DNA of 64,000 nucleotides from Castor canadensis (GCF_047511655.1 NC_133398.1:49667638-49731637); one strand, 5' to 3'. Counted from the stretch's first letter, positions 1 to 11,339 are shown. Numbers and translations are program-made. Notes: generated by a model from the sequence alone, not told the origin.

Positions 1-370
1 TTACTCTAGATCTAAGATAAATTAGTACAGGAGAGAATGGGTGTCTTTTTAAGAGTCTGGTGACAGTTTAATGGAAAGGACACATGACCTGATTCCACTA
101 TTTTGTCACCATAACCATGTCTATATAACATGTCTTCCAGACCCACATGGTTCCCATGTAATACATCATGATCTTCCCTTCCACATACCTTCCCTCAGGC
201 TGGCCTTTGGAGAAACTGACCTAAGGATATAAATAATAATCACAGTTATTTACAGGAATTTCTTTCTATGTATGCCTAAATACATTATACCCAACTTATG
301 CATATTACAAAGGAACTCTCAGGTAAACGCAACTGTAGATTTTATTTTATCACAAAATTATACTTCCCTA

Positions 371-450
371 GACTGAGGTATGGCTCAAGTGGTAGCTCAT
401 GAGGCTCTGAGTTCAATCCCCAGTATTCCCAACAGGGGGAAAAAAAATCC
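371..450 (+). repeat. ID-type tRNA-derived SINE fragment
   Basis: The stretch reads as an internal-promoter tRNA-like unit: a GGCTCAAGTGGTAG A-box-like part and a GAGTTCAATCCCCAGTA B-box-like part, followed by an A-rich tail. The same B-box signature recurs in the SINEs at 4.4, 52.5 and 55.9 kb. The copy is degenerate and I could not find a clear TSD. Confidence 0.7.
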
Positions 451-894
451 TCTATATGATCCATAGTTTCTACCATAGAAACACCGGCACAAATATTTCT
501 GAATTGCCTCCCCATAGAGTTCAGAGAAGAAATGGGACACCATAACTGGGTAGTGAGCATTTGTTCTAATTACAGATTCCTAAAGCCTTACACACCTGAT
601 TGGCTTGCATCTTGTTTCTCAAATTTCTTTCCATACACTTGTAGTTATATTCAGTTGTGGCATGCAGCACACACTCAGTGCTTCTCCAAAGCATAAGTTC
701 AGAGCTGTCTGCCATGCTTTCCTGCCCAATCTGGAGTTGTCTGTGAACATGCAGTTGGAGTTCAGGAAAACTTTGAGTCCATTTGTTTGTGAAAAAGAAA
801 TTTCTAAGAAGCAGGAGAATGGCAGCCTTTTGAGATTTTCAGTTCTTGGCTATTAGAAAAGTTCTTTTAGGACTGGTAAAGAGATTTTATTTTC
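451..894. other. No recognisable feature
   Basis: This is AT-rich sequence between a SINE and an old L1 3' UTR. The longest open frame (605-856, plus) has no splice context and no family resemblance, so I read it as non-coding. Confidence 0.5.
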
Positions 895-1245
895 AAATTT
901 TTCTAATTTTATATTTGTGTTTTAATTGATAAAAAACTGTAAATACTTATGGTGTAACAAGTGACATTTTGATACATGTATACATTGTATAATGTCCAAA
1001 TCATGGTAAATATATCTCCTTAAACATATATCATTATCCTTTCTTCTGGCTTGTTGGAAATATATAATGCATTGTCATCATCTATAGTCAGTCTACTCTG
1101 CAATAGAACACCAGACATTTCTCTCGTATAACTGTGACTTAATGAACATTGACTAACCTTTTCCCATCCCTTCCTTCTCACTACTATTCCAGCCTCTCTT
1201 CTTGATTCTAGAATTTTCTCCAAAACAGAATCTGTGTCATGCTGA
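895..1245 (-). mobile_element. Old L1M-type 3' UTR fragment
   Basis: The sequence follows the old mammalian L1M 3' UTR pattern read on the opposite strand: TTGATAAAAAACTGTAAATA, then a stretch on a plus-strand transcript-like order of ATACATGTATACATTG, an 'ACTATAGTCA' core and a pyrimidine-rich CATCCCTTCC section. No ORF2 coding part remains. The assignment rests on remembered consensus and is not subfamily-exact. Confidence 0.55.
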
Positions 1246-1319
1246 TTTCTTCTGTCAACTCCTTTACTTAGCTAATGGATAAGATGAACACACTATATCA
1301 AATTTTTATTGAAAAATTG

Positions 1320-2389
1320 CTGAAGTAAAGCATTTTTGGCTACTTTTTAAAAATTTTATTGTTTTTACATTTGTATACATTATTTGGGCCACCTCCCCTC
1401 CGACCTCCCCCCGCTTTGGGGCAGAACCCGTTCAGCCCTCTTGTTTTCCAATTTTGTTGAGAAGAAAGCATAAGCGATAGTAAGAAAAACATAGCATTTT
1501 GCTAGTTTGAGATAAACATAGCTATACAGAGAGATTCCTAGCATTGCTTCCATGAACATGTGTATTGCAACCCACATTGGTTCATCTCTATCAGACCTCT
1601 TCACTACTTTCTGGTCCCCTTCCCTACTTTCTGGTCCCCTTCCCATAGTGGCCTCGGCCAGTTTAAGATATCTACATTTGCTTCTATATAGCAAATGTGG
1701 GCACATCAACCACATTCAAATTTTATGTTTCCTTTCCTTTCCCTATTCCTCCTGTGCATGTTCTCCCCTTAGTGTGACCCATGTCCAATAATACTACTGC
1801 ATTTGTTTTAGGTCTATTATCTGCATATGAGGGAAAACATAATGATTTTTGGCCTTCAGAGCCTGACTAACTTTGCTTAAGATGATGTTCCCCAGTTCCA
1901 TGCATTTACTTGCAAATGACAAAAATTTCATTTTTCTTTGTGGCTGAATAAACTTCCATTGTGTATAAAAACCATACTTTCTTAATCCATTGTTGGTAGT
2001 GGGGCATCTTGGCTGTTTCCAATAGCTTGGCTATTGTGAATAGTGCTGCAATAAACATGGGTGTGCAGGTGCCTACGGAATAACGTGAGTTGCATTCCTT
2101 TGGGTATATCCCTAGGAGTGATATTGCTGGATCATATCACAGATCTATGTTTAGATTTTTAAGAAGCCTCATATTGTTTTCCAAAGTGGTTGTACTACCT
2201 TACATTCACACCAGCAGTGTGTGAGGATTCCTTTGTCCATGCATCCTTACCAACATTTGTTGGTGGTGGTGTTCTTGATGGCAGAAATTCTAACAGGTGT
2301 GAAATGGAATTTTAGTGTAGTTTTGATTTGCATTCCCTTTATGGCCAGGGATAGTGAGCATTTTTTCATGTCCTGAAGTAAAGCATTTT
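1320..2389 (-). mobile_element. 5'-truncated L1 with 17-bp target-site duplication
   Basis: A 17-bp direct repeat, CTGAAGTAAAGCATTTT, flanks the element at 1320-1336 and 2373-2389 and marks the insertion. Between them the reverse strand holds the end of ORF2 (the 'GWNSHTLLVW'-type zinc-knuckle region, 'W..LYTMEF' region and the CTCATATG-type end) and the purine-rich 3' UTR, with the tail at the left edge. ORF2 has many stops and frameshifts, so this is a dead, moderately old copy of about 1.04 kb. A short GTAGCCA-type remnant sits between tail and TSD. Confidence 0.9.
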
Positions 2390-2440
2390 AAAATCTACTT
2401 TAGTTCAAATATAAATACAACATGATGAAAAGAAAATTCT

Positions 2441-2634
2441 AGATTACTTTATTCTTTTTTTCTCTTGTTTTATGCTGATTTCTTTTTTTTTATTCATTTA
2501 TTCATATGTGCATACATTGTTTGGGCCATTTCTCCTCCCTTCCCCCTGCCCTCTCCCTCTCCTCCCCACCCTCCTCAGGCAGAACCTGTTCTTCCCTTTT
2601 CTCCAATTTTGTTATAGAGAAGATTACTTTATTC
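2441..2634 (-). mobile_element. Short L1 3' UTR insertion with 14-bp TSD
   Basis: The 14-bp repeat AGATTACTTTATTC occurs at 2441-2454 and 2621-2634. Enclosed are only about 166 bp: a poly-T tail (the element runs leftward), a 20-nt non-L1 spacer, a second poly-T run, and the L1 3' UTR with its CATATGTGCATACATTG motif and pyrimidine-rich block. The second tail suggests a very short 3' transduction or a patchy tail. Confidence 0.9.
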
Positions 2635-2784
2635 CTAAGAGGAGATCCCTGTGATATATGACTATTCTAGCAAGACAGCTCACAAGAAGTTATTTTAATC
2701 TGTGATACATATTAACTAAGTTAAGAGAAGAAGAATGGAGCCATAGCAATTCTGCAGCTTTATGAATTATATGTTCACTTATCC

Positions 2785-3185
2785 ATTCCTCCATTCTTAA
2801 AATTATTTACCGAATATTCACTGGGTAAGATGTAAGCATTGGTCTAGGTACTAAGGAAACAACTATAGATAATATGAAGTTCTTCCTACGCCACCATTAC
2901 CTATGGAGTTTATACTGTAAAGAGAAGAAAAATAATAAGTAAACAAATGGATATGTAAGTATTGTCCAGTTTTATGCATAAAATAACGACAAGGGTAGAG
3001 AGTATAGGAAGTGATACTGTACATAAGGTGGCCAGGTAAGGACTTGCTAAAGAGGTGACATTTAAATAGAGATCTGAAAGACATGAAGGAACAAGACACA
3101 GTTATATCTCAGAGAAAGGTGTTGCAGATAAGAAGGAATGACAAATCAAAGGTGCTGAATTAAGAACATGAAGGATATGTTAGAT
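2785..3185 (-). repeat. L2 LINE relic
   Basis: The sequence keeps the order typical of L2 3' ends read in reverse: TATTCACTGGGTAAGATG, GGTCTAGGTACTAAGG, a 'GTAAACAAATGGATATGTAAG' like section, and GAGGTGACATTTAAATAGAG near the end. It is heavily diverged, as expected for a repeat shared by all mammals. Confidence 0.6.
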
Positions 3186-4384
3186 GTTTAAAGATGCAAT
3201 TAACTTTTTATGTTTTTAATAATATTTTGTCTATATACTCTTACATTTTAAACACAGGACTGGTACACATGGTAAAAGGATACCAACAGAGTGTCTGCTA
3301 CGCCAATGTAAAGCCAGGCTGATGACTGTAGAGACTCAGACTTTATTTCAAGGAACTTAAGCAGACTCTGACAATTATGAGATTTTGGGATTCGAATTCA
3401 GTCAACTAGAATCTTGGAAACTGAAGGAAACAGGATCTTTTTTGCATTACATAATACAAATGTAATTTTGAAAGGGCAATGGGGATATCACTTATATGAC
3501 CAAAATAGAGGTTTGTCATTCACAGCCTAAAGTATTACAATAAGTCATAAATCAACTGGTTATTTCTCTATTTAATGATTTACTGGCTTATCGAAGGCAT
3601 CTCCTTGTTAGCTTTTTATGAGGCTTATCATTTGAAGCCAGCTCCCAAAATTAGAGGTTAATAAATGATTAACTACATGTCTTGATATGCAACAGATGAC
3701 TGAGAGTAATAAAAAATCCCTCCTTCCTTTTCCTCCTCACTCAGCTGGATGATTAGTCCAGCCCACTGATACAATCTTGTAAAGATCTGGAAATCACTTG
3801 GTTAATGTGTTCAAGGGGACTTTGGAGAAGTCAGTAGTCTTGTTTGATGGCTTACATCCATCACATTGAAAGGTCTCAAATCCTACCTCTGTCTGTCTTC
3901 TGTAGGCAGACAATGACATTGATATATTGATTTATACTATAATTTTGAAGATCAGACCTTTTCCAAAATGCAGTCAGATTTCACCCATCTGGATTTAGAT
4001 TCCACTAATTTATGAAGTCCAAATAATACTTACAATATCTGTTAAAAGACCATTTTTAAAGAAAATCCTTTATTTTTGGATAAATTTATAAGAAAATAAT
4101 ATAAAAACATTCATGAAGAATGGAGATGCTTCATATTCCTGCATAGAGGAAATGTTTTCATGTACTTCAGAAGTATCCTTTCTATTCCAATCTAGACATG
4201 TAGATATGCATTGGAGGATAGAACAATGATAGATGGCTTTGTTATAGATAGATGATTAATACAGACAGGAAAAGATATAAAATCTTGAGTTCATGTAGTA
4301 TGAAGACTCTGTAGCTCACCAGGATCAAAACCCTCCTCCTCAAGTTTTCAGGTCTAAAATTTGTTATGCTTGTTTCTCTCAGAA
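3186..4384. other. Long stretch with no recognisable feature
   Basis: About 1.2 kb of AT-rich sequence. I see no open frame of note, no repeat I can name and no splice-bounded open segment. It may include relics too old to read by eye. Confidence 0.4.
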
Positions 4385-4545
4385 TTGATCAGCCTTCTGT
4401 TTTTGTTTGTTTGTTTGTTTTTTGGTGCTTTATTTTGTTTTTGTTTGTTTTTTGTGGTACCAGGGTTTGAATTCAGGGCCTCACACTTGGTAGGCAGGCA
4501 CTCCTACCACTTGAGCCAGTCTGCCAGCCTTTGATCAGCCTTCTG
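4385..4545 (-). mobile_element. ID-type SINE with perfect 15-bp TSD
   Basis: A perfect 15-bp repeat, TTGATCAGCCTTCTG, lies at 4385-4399 and 4531-4545. The enclosed unit reads on the minus strand as GGCTGGCAGACTGGCTCAAG (tRNA-like A box), then the B-box part TTCAAACCCTGGTACC, then a (CAAAA)n tail. This is a tRNA/ID-class SINE, transcribed by RNA polymerase III and moved by L1 enzymes. The intact TSD points to a fairly recent insertion. Confidence 0.93.
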
Positions 4546-4599
4546 GAAGATGATTCAGTCTAATAAGCTCATGTAAAAATGCTCTCAAAAAGCTTATAG

Positions 4600-4829
4600 T
4601 CACAGCCACTTTAAACTAGTGGGAGAGGGGAAGGTAAACAGGGAGGGTGAAGGAGGGTGAATATGATGGAGGTATTTTTTTATTTGTGTTGAAATTGTTC
4701 TAAGAAGGAGCAGGGGTGATAATGTACAATGATGGAGAGGTGAATCTAATTAAAATATACTGTAAGCACATATGTAAATGTCACAATGTAATCCCCCTAT
4801 GCAACTATTATATGCAAATAAAAAATGTT
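4600..4829 (+). mobile_element. L1 3' UTR fragment (older subfamily)
   Basis: The purine-rich GGGAGAGGGGAAGG block, the TTGAAATTGTTCTAAGAAGG segment and the ending TATATGCAAATAAAAAATG recur, with changes, at 19.2, 47.6 and 51.6 kb. Its A-rich tail is the target in which the next L1 inserted, so the element ends in that TSD. Confidence 0.75.
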
Positions 4830-6003
4830 TTTTTTTTTAGTTTCTTTGCTTTAATGAGAACAATTGGAAAGAGGTTTTTTTTTAAATACAGGATAGAAAG
4901 GATCTTCAGAATATGAAGATTCCAATATTTGACTCCATTTCACCTTGGATAAATTTTCCTTTCCTCTTATTTTTTTCCCTTTTTCTTTTATTATTCATAT
5001 GTGCATACAAGGCTTGGTTCATTTCTCCCTCCTGCCCCCACCTCCTCCCTTACCACCAACTCCGCCCCCTCCCTCTCCCCCCCCAATACCCAGCAGAAAC
5101 TATTTTGCCCTTATTTCTAATTTTGTTGTAGAGAGAGTATAAGCAATAATAGGAAGGAACAAGGGTTTTTGCTGGTTGAGATAAGGATAGCTATACAGGG
5201 AGTTGACTCACATTGATTTCCTGTGCGTGGGTGTTACCTTCTAGGTTAATTCTTCTTGATCTAACCTTTTCTCTAGTACCTGTTCCCCTTTTCCTATTGG
5301 CCTCAGTTGCTTTTAAGGTATCTGCTTTAGTTTCTCTGCATTAAGGGCAACAAATGCTAGCTAGTTTTTTAAGTGTCTTACCTATCTCACCCCTCCCTTG
5401 TGTGCTAAAGCTTTTATCATGTGCTCAAAGTCCAATCCCCTTGTTGTGTTTGCCCTTGATCTAATGTCCACATATGAGGGAGAACATACGATTTTTGGTC
5501 TTTTGGGCCAGGCTAACCTCACTCAGAATGATGTTCTCCAAATCCATCCATTTACCAGTGAATGATAACATTTCATTCTTCTTCATGGCTGCATAAAATT
5601 CCATTGTGTATAGATACCACATTTTCTTAATCCATTCATCAGTGCTGGGGCATCTTGGCTGTTTCCATAACTTGGCTATTGTGAATAGTGCCACAATAAA
5701 CATGGGTGTGCAGGTGCCTCTCGAGTAACCTGTGTCACAGTCTTTTGTGTATATCCCCAAGAGTGGTATTGCTGGATCAAATGGTAGATCAATGTCTAGC
5801 TTTTTAAGTAGCCTCCAAATTTTTTTCCAGAGTGGTTGTACTAGTCTACATTCCCACCAACAGTGTAAGAGGGTTCCTTTTTCCCCACATCCTCGCCAAC
5901 ACCTGTTGTTGGTGGTGTTGCTAATGATGGCTATTCTAACAGGGGTGAGGTGGAATCTTAGCGTGGTTTTAATTTGCATTTCCTTTTGCAAATAAAAAAT
6001 GTT
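4813..6003 (-). mobile_element. Young 5'-truncated L1 with 17-bp TSD and a 3' transduction
   Basis: The 17-bp repeat TGCAAATAAAAAATGTT lies at 4813-4829 and 5987-6003. Inside, read leftward, are an uninterrupted ORF2 C-terminus, the L1 3' UTR, a first A-tail near 4966-4990, about 125 bp of non-L1 sequence (4839-4965) and a second A-tail abutting the TSD. The extra segment is therefore a 3' transduction. It ends with ATTAAA (complement of 4850-4855) 11 nt before the terminal tail, a normal place for a poly(A) signal. Confidence 0.92.
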
Positions 6004-6054
6004 ATCAGAAGAAATCTCCCTGGTCAAGAAGGAAGAAATCACCTTCCTTCTCAT
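5461..6054 (-). pseudogene. L1 ORF2 C-terminal fragment, still open
   Basis: This frame encodes the last part of the L1 ORF2 protein: the end of the reverse-transcriptase half and the cysteine-rich C-terminal domain (C-x3-C-x7-H-x4-C, the residues [18 protein letters not shown]), then '[13 protein letters not shown]', 'PAIPLLGIY' and '[16 protein letters not shown]', ending normally at the LICGH stop. Endonuclease and catalytic RT motifs are missing through 5' truncation, so it cannot move by itself. The first codons (above 5987) lie in host flank. The lack of any stop indicates recent insertion. Confidence 0.85.
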
Positions 6055-6348
6055 GGGAAGTTATGTTCAGTAGTAAAGTTTGGTTGACAGAGACAAAATT
6101 CAAACCAAAAGTTCACTATCAATATTGTACAAAGCACAGAAAAAAAGGAGCTGCTGGAGTAGATTAGTGGACAACTAAGGCAGAAATTTACAAGTGGCAC
6201 TTTGTTTATAGGGTCACTGCATTTAGAATTCAGTACAGAAATTTGAAAGTGCAGAAACCAACGCTGCTGAGACACTCAAAGAGGACCAATGACAGGAAAG
6301 CTAAAACTCTGGTTTATATAGTTTCCAGTATGTGGGTGTATGTGCTGG

Positions 6349-6613
6349 TTGTTAAAATACAGGAAGAATATTGTTTGGTCCTTAAAGTGATTTTACATGG
6401 AATAAAAATTGGGCTTTGAATAGCATTGAAATACATAATGAGAAAATGCTCTTTTCGATCCCCTCTCAATTTTTTCAGTTTGATGTTAGTGAGATTTTAA
6501 CTTCTCTTAGCACAATAATGACATTTCCCTAGACTTGAATAATTACTTATTCATAGCTATTCCATCTAAAATCACTTTAAGGACCAAACAATATTCTCCC
6601 TATATTTTAACAA
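6349..6613. repeat. Near-perfect inverted repeat, 56-nt arms, 153-bp loop
   Basis: The arms 6349-6404 and 6558-6613 are reverse complements with about three mismatches; the core AATATTGTTTGGTCCTTAAA is identical. The spacer is AT-rich and shows no coding frame. I see no TSD at the edges and do not recognise terminal motifs of a known DNA transposon. It could be a decayed foldback element or a small local inverted duplication. Confidence 0.85.
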
Positions 6614-7930
6614 GCAAAGCATCATTTTTCACTCTCCCAATTTGGGAGCCAACATGTAGTTAACTTCTGTGACTGTCTGTCCATATTCACCAATCAGCTG
6701 GTCAAAATCAAGTGAATAACTATGATTGAAGATGGGTGCTAAATACTACTCCTTCCTATCCTTGTACCTTTGTCTTGTGGGCCACTGATGCTGTAGACCA
6801 TAGACTCACTTCAACTTATGAAGCTAATATTTTCCCCAAATCTATATGGTCTCTGAATTTTTTGGAGTATTTGTGCAGCACCTGATATACACTATAAACC
6901 TAAATAATTTGAATTTTCTTTCTTTGTCCATAATAATCAGTTTTTTTCCCAGTAAGATATTTTAAAAAGATGTTTTTTAATTATTAGAATTGCTCCCCCA
7001 TTTCCTTGAACCTGCAAGAGAAAGATTCTATCAGTCTCATCCACTTTTTTTAATCATTGTTATGGTTTAATTATAATCCACAATTATAATATTAGTCATA
7101 TAATCCGTCAGACCTCGTGGGTATGGCTTAGTCTCTGTATTTTCATATGTCAACAACTCTTAGACATTTCTTTGACATTAGGGAGCAGAGACTCCAAGGA
7201 ATAAACTGTCATTTGTTTATTCCCTGTGACGTATTTCAACTAAACACCAGATCAGAGCACTAGGTCAAGCTGGGAATATGCACAGGCTGAAGAATTATAT
7301 TTGTATGATATTTCCAGAGATGTAAAAAGCAAAATCTTTATAACAATGAATGGTCCTTCCGTAGACATTTCTTACCTAATGTTGAACTTTTATCAAAGAA
7401 TTTTTTCCCACTGGTTATTTCAAATAAATGCTAACCACACAGTGTCTCTTCTCTCCCTTCAGGATACACAAACCACAGAATTCCGATGACTCACCCCAAA
7501 ACAGCTTATGAATATGCCAGGGGCGGAAGGGCATGTTGTTTGGTTCTTTAAAACTTCCTGCTGAACTGAAGAAACTGAGAAGTTGAACATACACAGATAT
7601 TTGGGGACTAAGTAAGTAATAATGAGAATTTAATCCCTCACAGTCTTCAGAGGTAAGCAATGGCTTGCCTAACATGTCCTGTTACATCCTGTTTGCTACA
7701 CGAGCCTGTTCAAAAAAATAATAATATAGTATTAATAGCACAATGTTTCATTGTCAAGACTGTTATTATCTGCATCTATTTGTAGACTAGATCACTTCTT
7801 GGAAGAACTATAAATGAAAGGCTTTATAAAAAAATATTGCCATTAAAATTTTAAAATATAAAGAAAGGATTCAATGTGTGGAATTTTAAGGCCACCTAAG
7901 ACCTTAAAAAGGAAAGGCAGTAAAGTACAT
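6614..7930. other. No gene or repeat I can name
   Basis: AT-rich, apparently single-copy sequence. A good 3' splice-site match (pyrimidine tract ending CTTCAG at 7462) and a GTAAGT 5' splice-site match (after 7611) bracket 149 nt, but all three frames have stops, so any exon there would be non-coding or terminal. Confidence 0.4.
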
Positions 7931-7934
7931 TGAC

Positions 7935-8085
7935 TAAAATCTGGGGTTTGTATATCAGTACTTAAATCAACTCTACTGCCTTCAGCTGTTACTTGACCTC
8001 TACAAGTCCTGATTTCTTCATATGTAAATTTAGAGTGGTATATTTTGAGGATTAAATAAAGGCATGTATGCAAACAAGGAATGCT
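7935..8085 (+). repeat. MIR SINE relic
   Basis: The order of weak matches is that of MIR: a GTTACTTGACCTCTACAAGT segment, 'TTTCTTCATATGTAAATT', then 'TTTTGAGGATTAAATAAAGG'. It is diverged and partial. MIRs are ancient tRNA-derived SINEs common to mammals. Confidence 0.6.
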
Positions 8086-8214
8086 AAGAAAATAAATTTT
8101 CTAGTGTGATTTCTTTTTCATGAACAATGAATCTAAAGACCAAAGCCATTAAGTAACTTTAGAAAGGTCACATACCCTCAGTGTAGTGCTGACAGTCCAT
8201 TATATTGCTATTGT

Positions 8215-8440
8215 TAAAAACACAGGCTCTGTAGCCAGTCAGGCCAAGTTCAAATCCCAGTTTTCCAACTTGTCAGTTTATAGTCTTGAGCAAGTCACTT
8301 AACTTTTCTGTCTCAGTATTTTATCTATAAAAATTAGATAGCATTACTTTTATCACAGGGTTGCTGTGACAGCTTAAAAAGGTAATACATGTAACTTGCC
8401 TGGCATATAACAACTAATCAATAAATACTACTGTAATATA
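8215..8440 (+). repeat. MIR SINE, nearly full length
   Basis: The copy runs from ACAGGCTCTGTAGCCAGTC through GTTCAAATCCCAGTTTTCC, the GAGCAAGTCACTTAACTTTT core, 'GGGTTGCTGTGACAG' and TGCCTGGCATATAACAACTA to 'AATCAATAAATACTACT'. All main MIR sections are present in order, so this is one of the clearest old repeats here. Confidence 0.85.
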
Positions 8441-8466
8441 ATAAAACTGGGAAGTTCAGTTTATTA

Positions 8467-9725
8467 CAAAAACAAATTTTATTTATTTTATTTTTTATTA
8501 TCCTATTGTACTGGGGGTACATTGTGGCATTTATAAAAAGTGCTCACAATATGTCTTAATTAAATTCACCCCCTCCATCATTCTCCTTTATTCCCCACCA
8601 TCCTCCAATTTTTAGAACAGTTTCAACAGGTCTCATTGCTCCGTTTTCATACATGAGTACATAATATTTCTACCATATTCACCCTCCTAACCTTTTCCTT
8701 ATATCATCCTCCCAACACATACTGGCACCAACTCCCAGACAGGACCTGTTTTAATTTCCTGTCCTCTGTTTTGGAAAAAAGACATTTTTGTTTGTTTAAT
8801 GTATCTGTCTATACAGAGAGTTTCATTATGATATTTCCATGTATATTTATATTGTATCCCAAATTGGTTCATCCCCTCCATTTTTCTCCTATCTTAGTCC
8901 TTTTCTTATGGTAATTTCAATAGGTTTAAAAATTTTATATTCATTCTTGTATAGAAAGTACATCAACCATATTCACCTTCTTTACTTCCTTCTTTTACCC
9001 TCTCTCTCCCATTAGTGACCTCCCCTTAGCATGACTTATCATTCTTCTCCTTCATTGTTTAAACAGTGTCTGTTTGTTGTACATTGAGATTTTTGCCTTG
9101 ATATTATACCTGTACATGCATTGTGCTTAAGTCAGTGTAACCCCTCCACTGTACTTCCTCACCCTTTCCCCCCATCCTGTGTTGTTTAACAGTTTTTAGT
9201 GTCTTTGTGTCTTGTTCCTACACAGATGTAATGTACTTCATTATTATTCTCTATCTTTCTATCCTCTCTTCTTCCTCCCTTGGTCTTCTCTAGCGCTCCC
9301 ACATTTGTATACATACTCTTCATATATTTCTATGTACATATAATATTGTTTGTATTTGTATTATGTCTGTATTCTACATATGAGAGAAAGCATGCAAGCT
9401 TTGGCTTTATGAACCTGGCTAACTTCACTTAAGGTGATGTTTTCCAATTCTGTCCATTTACTTGCAAATGAAAAAGTTCATTCTTCTTTATAGCTAAATA
9501 AAATTCCATTGTATATAAATACCATATTTTCTTAATCCACTCATCAGTAGTGGAGTATCTTGGCTGTTTCGATAGCTTGCCTATTGTGAATAATGCTGTA
9601 ATAAACATGAGTGTGCAGGTGTCTTTATTGTAACATGGCTTACATTCCTTTGGGCATATCCCTAGGAGTAGTATTGCTGGATCATATGGAAGCTCTATTT
9701 TTAGTCCCAAAATCAAATTTTAAAG
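8467..9725 (-). mobile_element. 5'-truncated L1, older 3' UTR type, 14-bp TSD
   Basis: A near-perfect 14-bp repeat (AAAAACAAATTTTA at left, AAAATCAAATTTTA at right) brackets about 1.24 kb. The reverse strand gives an ORF2 C-terminal piece (9429-9716: 'LPYDPAILLLGI..KECK', '[16 protein letters not shown]') followed by a long 3' UTR with the ACATTGTGGCATTT and CCCCCTCCATCATT blocks. This UTR type is shared with 23.5, 28.3 and 58.8 kb and differs from the younger one at 1.4 and 5 kb. Confidence 0.85.
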
Positions 9726-10030
9726 TAAAATAAATATAAACAATGCCAGACTTTTCAAATCTATATCTATAAAATCATCCATACCTTAAAAAAATAGACA
9801 ACTTAAATTTTTATTTGATGTAGTTTATGTAGTAGTATATATGTGTATATATATATACATGTATTTTCAGATATACATACGTGTCTTCTTCAGTCATATT
9901 TACTTGTCATATTTCCCTTTTCTCATAAAAGAAGAATACAAACAAATAGCTGAAAAATATTTCAAAGAACAGCCCCTTGCTGAAAATGCATTTTGGCTAA
10001 AGTTTGAAAAGAATGCCAACATCCATTTGC

Positions 10031-10490
10031 TTTTTTTTTAATTATTCATTTATTCATATGTGCATACATTGTTTGGGTAATTTCTCCCTTATGCCCCCCT
10101 TCCCTCACCATCTCCCCCCATCCCCCCTCACTTCCAAGCAAAACCTGTTCTGCCCTTATCTCTAATTTTGTTGAAGAAAAGACATAAGCATAATAAGGAA
10201 GACAAAGCATTTTTGCTAGTTGAGTTAAGGATAGCTACACAGAAATAGTCCTAGCATTGCTCTTGTGTATACATATTACAACCCATGTTGATTCATCTCT
10301 AACTGATCTTTACACTGGTTCCTGATCCCCTTCTCATGTTAACCTCTGTTGCTTTAAGGTTTATGCTTTCATGTTTCGGGTTTTCTACCTATTCCTATAT
10401 GTGCTCTCCCCTTGTCGTGTGATCCAAGTCCAACCACATTGCTGCATTTGCGGTAGATCGAAAGTCCGCATACTTACAGAGGAAGCATAA
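10031..10490 (-). mobile_element. L1 3' UTR, 5'-truncated
   Basis: A poly-T tail is followed by TATTCATATGTGCATACATT, the pyrimidine-rich block and the same middle section as in the L1 at 5 kb. Truncation is just before the ORF2 stop. No convincing TSD was found, perhaps because the right edge is rearranged. Confidence 0.85.
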
Positions 10491-11335
10491 TACATCAGAT
10501 TCCAATTTCTACTTCAAGTTCTTGCGACAGTGAAGTTACTCTACCTCTAAGTCACCTTTTCAAAATTGGGACCATAAATCATGCCTGCCTTATTACAATA
10601 TATAGAAACAAGTACGTTACATACTTCAGAAAGACATTCTATTCATGTTAAAGTCTATTATAGTTTTTTGACTAATTTATTCAAAATCATTATAAAATGG
10701 TTATGAGTCAAAAAAAATTTCCTTGCTTTAATAATTACATACTCAAATGACACAAAGACTGTCATTTTAAGAAATAGTAAAGAAGAAAAACAAAGAAAAA
10801 GGCTACAAACCCCAGAAAAAAAAGACCATATATTTTTACAACTCTTTATAAGACAGCACAGAGCCTTACACCTAGTACATGCTTAAGGCATGTTCATTAA
10901 AAGCATAAGTGGGACACAAAGTAAATATTTTAGGAGTTTATTGTTTCCAACCTCCATTGACACCTCTATATCCCTACTCCCAACACAATTAGGACCTAAT
11001 TTGAAAATTGCTAATGTAGGCCCAGCCATTGATGGCCTTCTAGAAATATACCTATAAATGCCAGTTCCTTCATAAAAAGGCTTAAATGGTGACAGTGCCA
11101 AAAAGAAGTTCTCCTTAACCTACAATTTTTCTTCAAACAATAGATGACACATTGTCTTTGCACTGTCTTGAAATTCTGCAAGGGATGAAGTCCCAATTTG
11201 AAGCCAATTGCTCAAAGGAACTTAAGAACCATATTTTCTGCCTTCAATGGACATCTTTGCAAAATAAAAAGGAAAGCATTCTCATGGTCTCTGTACTTTA
11301 TATGTGACCTGAAGTACCATAAGAAACAAATGGAA
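10491..11335. other. No recognisable feature
   Basis: AT-rich sequence with no named repeat and no splice-bounded open frame. The open frames on both strands near 10.9-11.5 kb overlap one another and look like chance. Confidence 0.4.
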
Positions 11336-11339
11336 ATGT

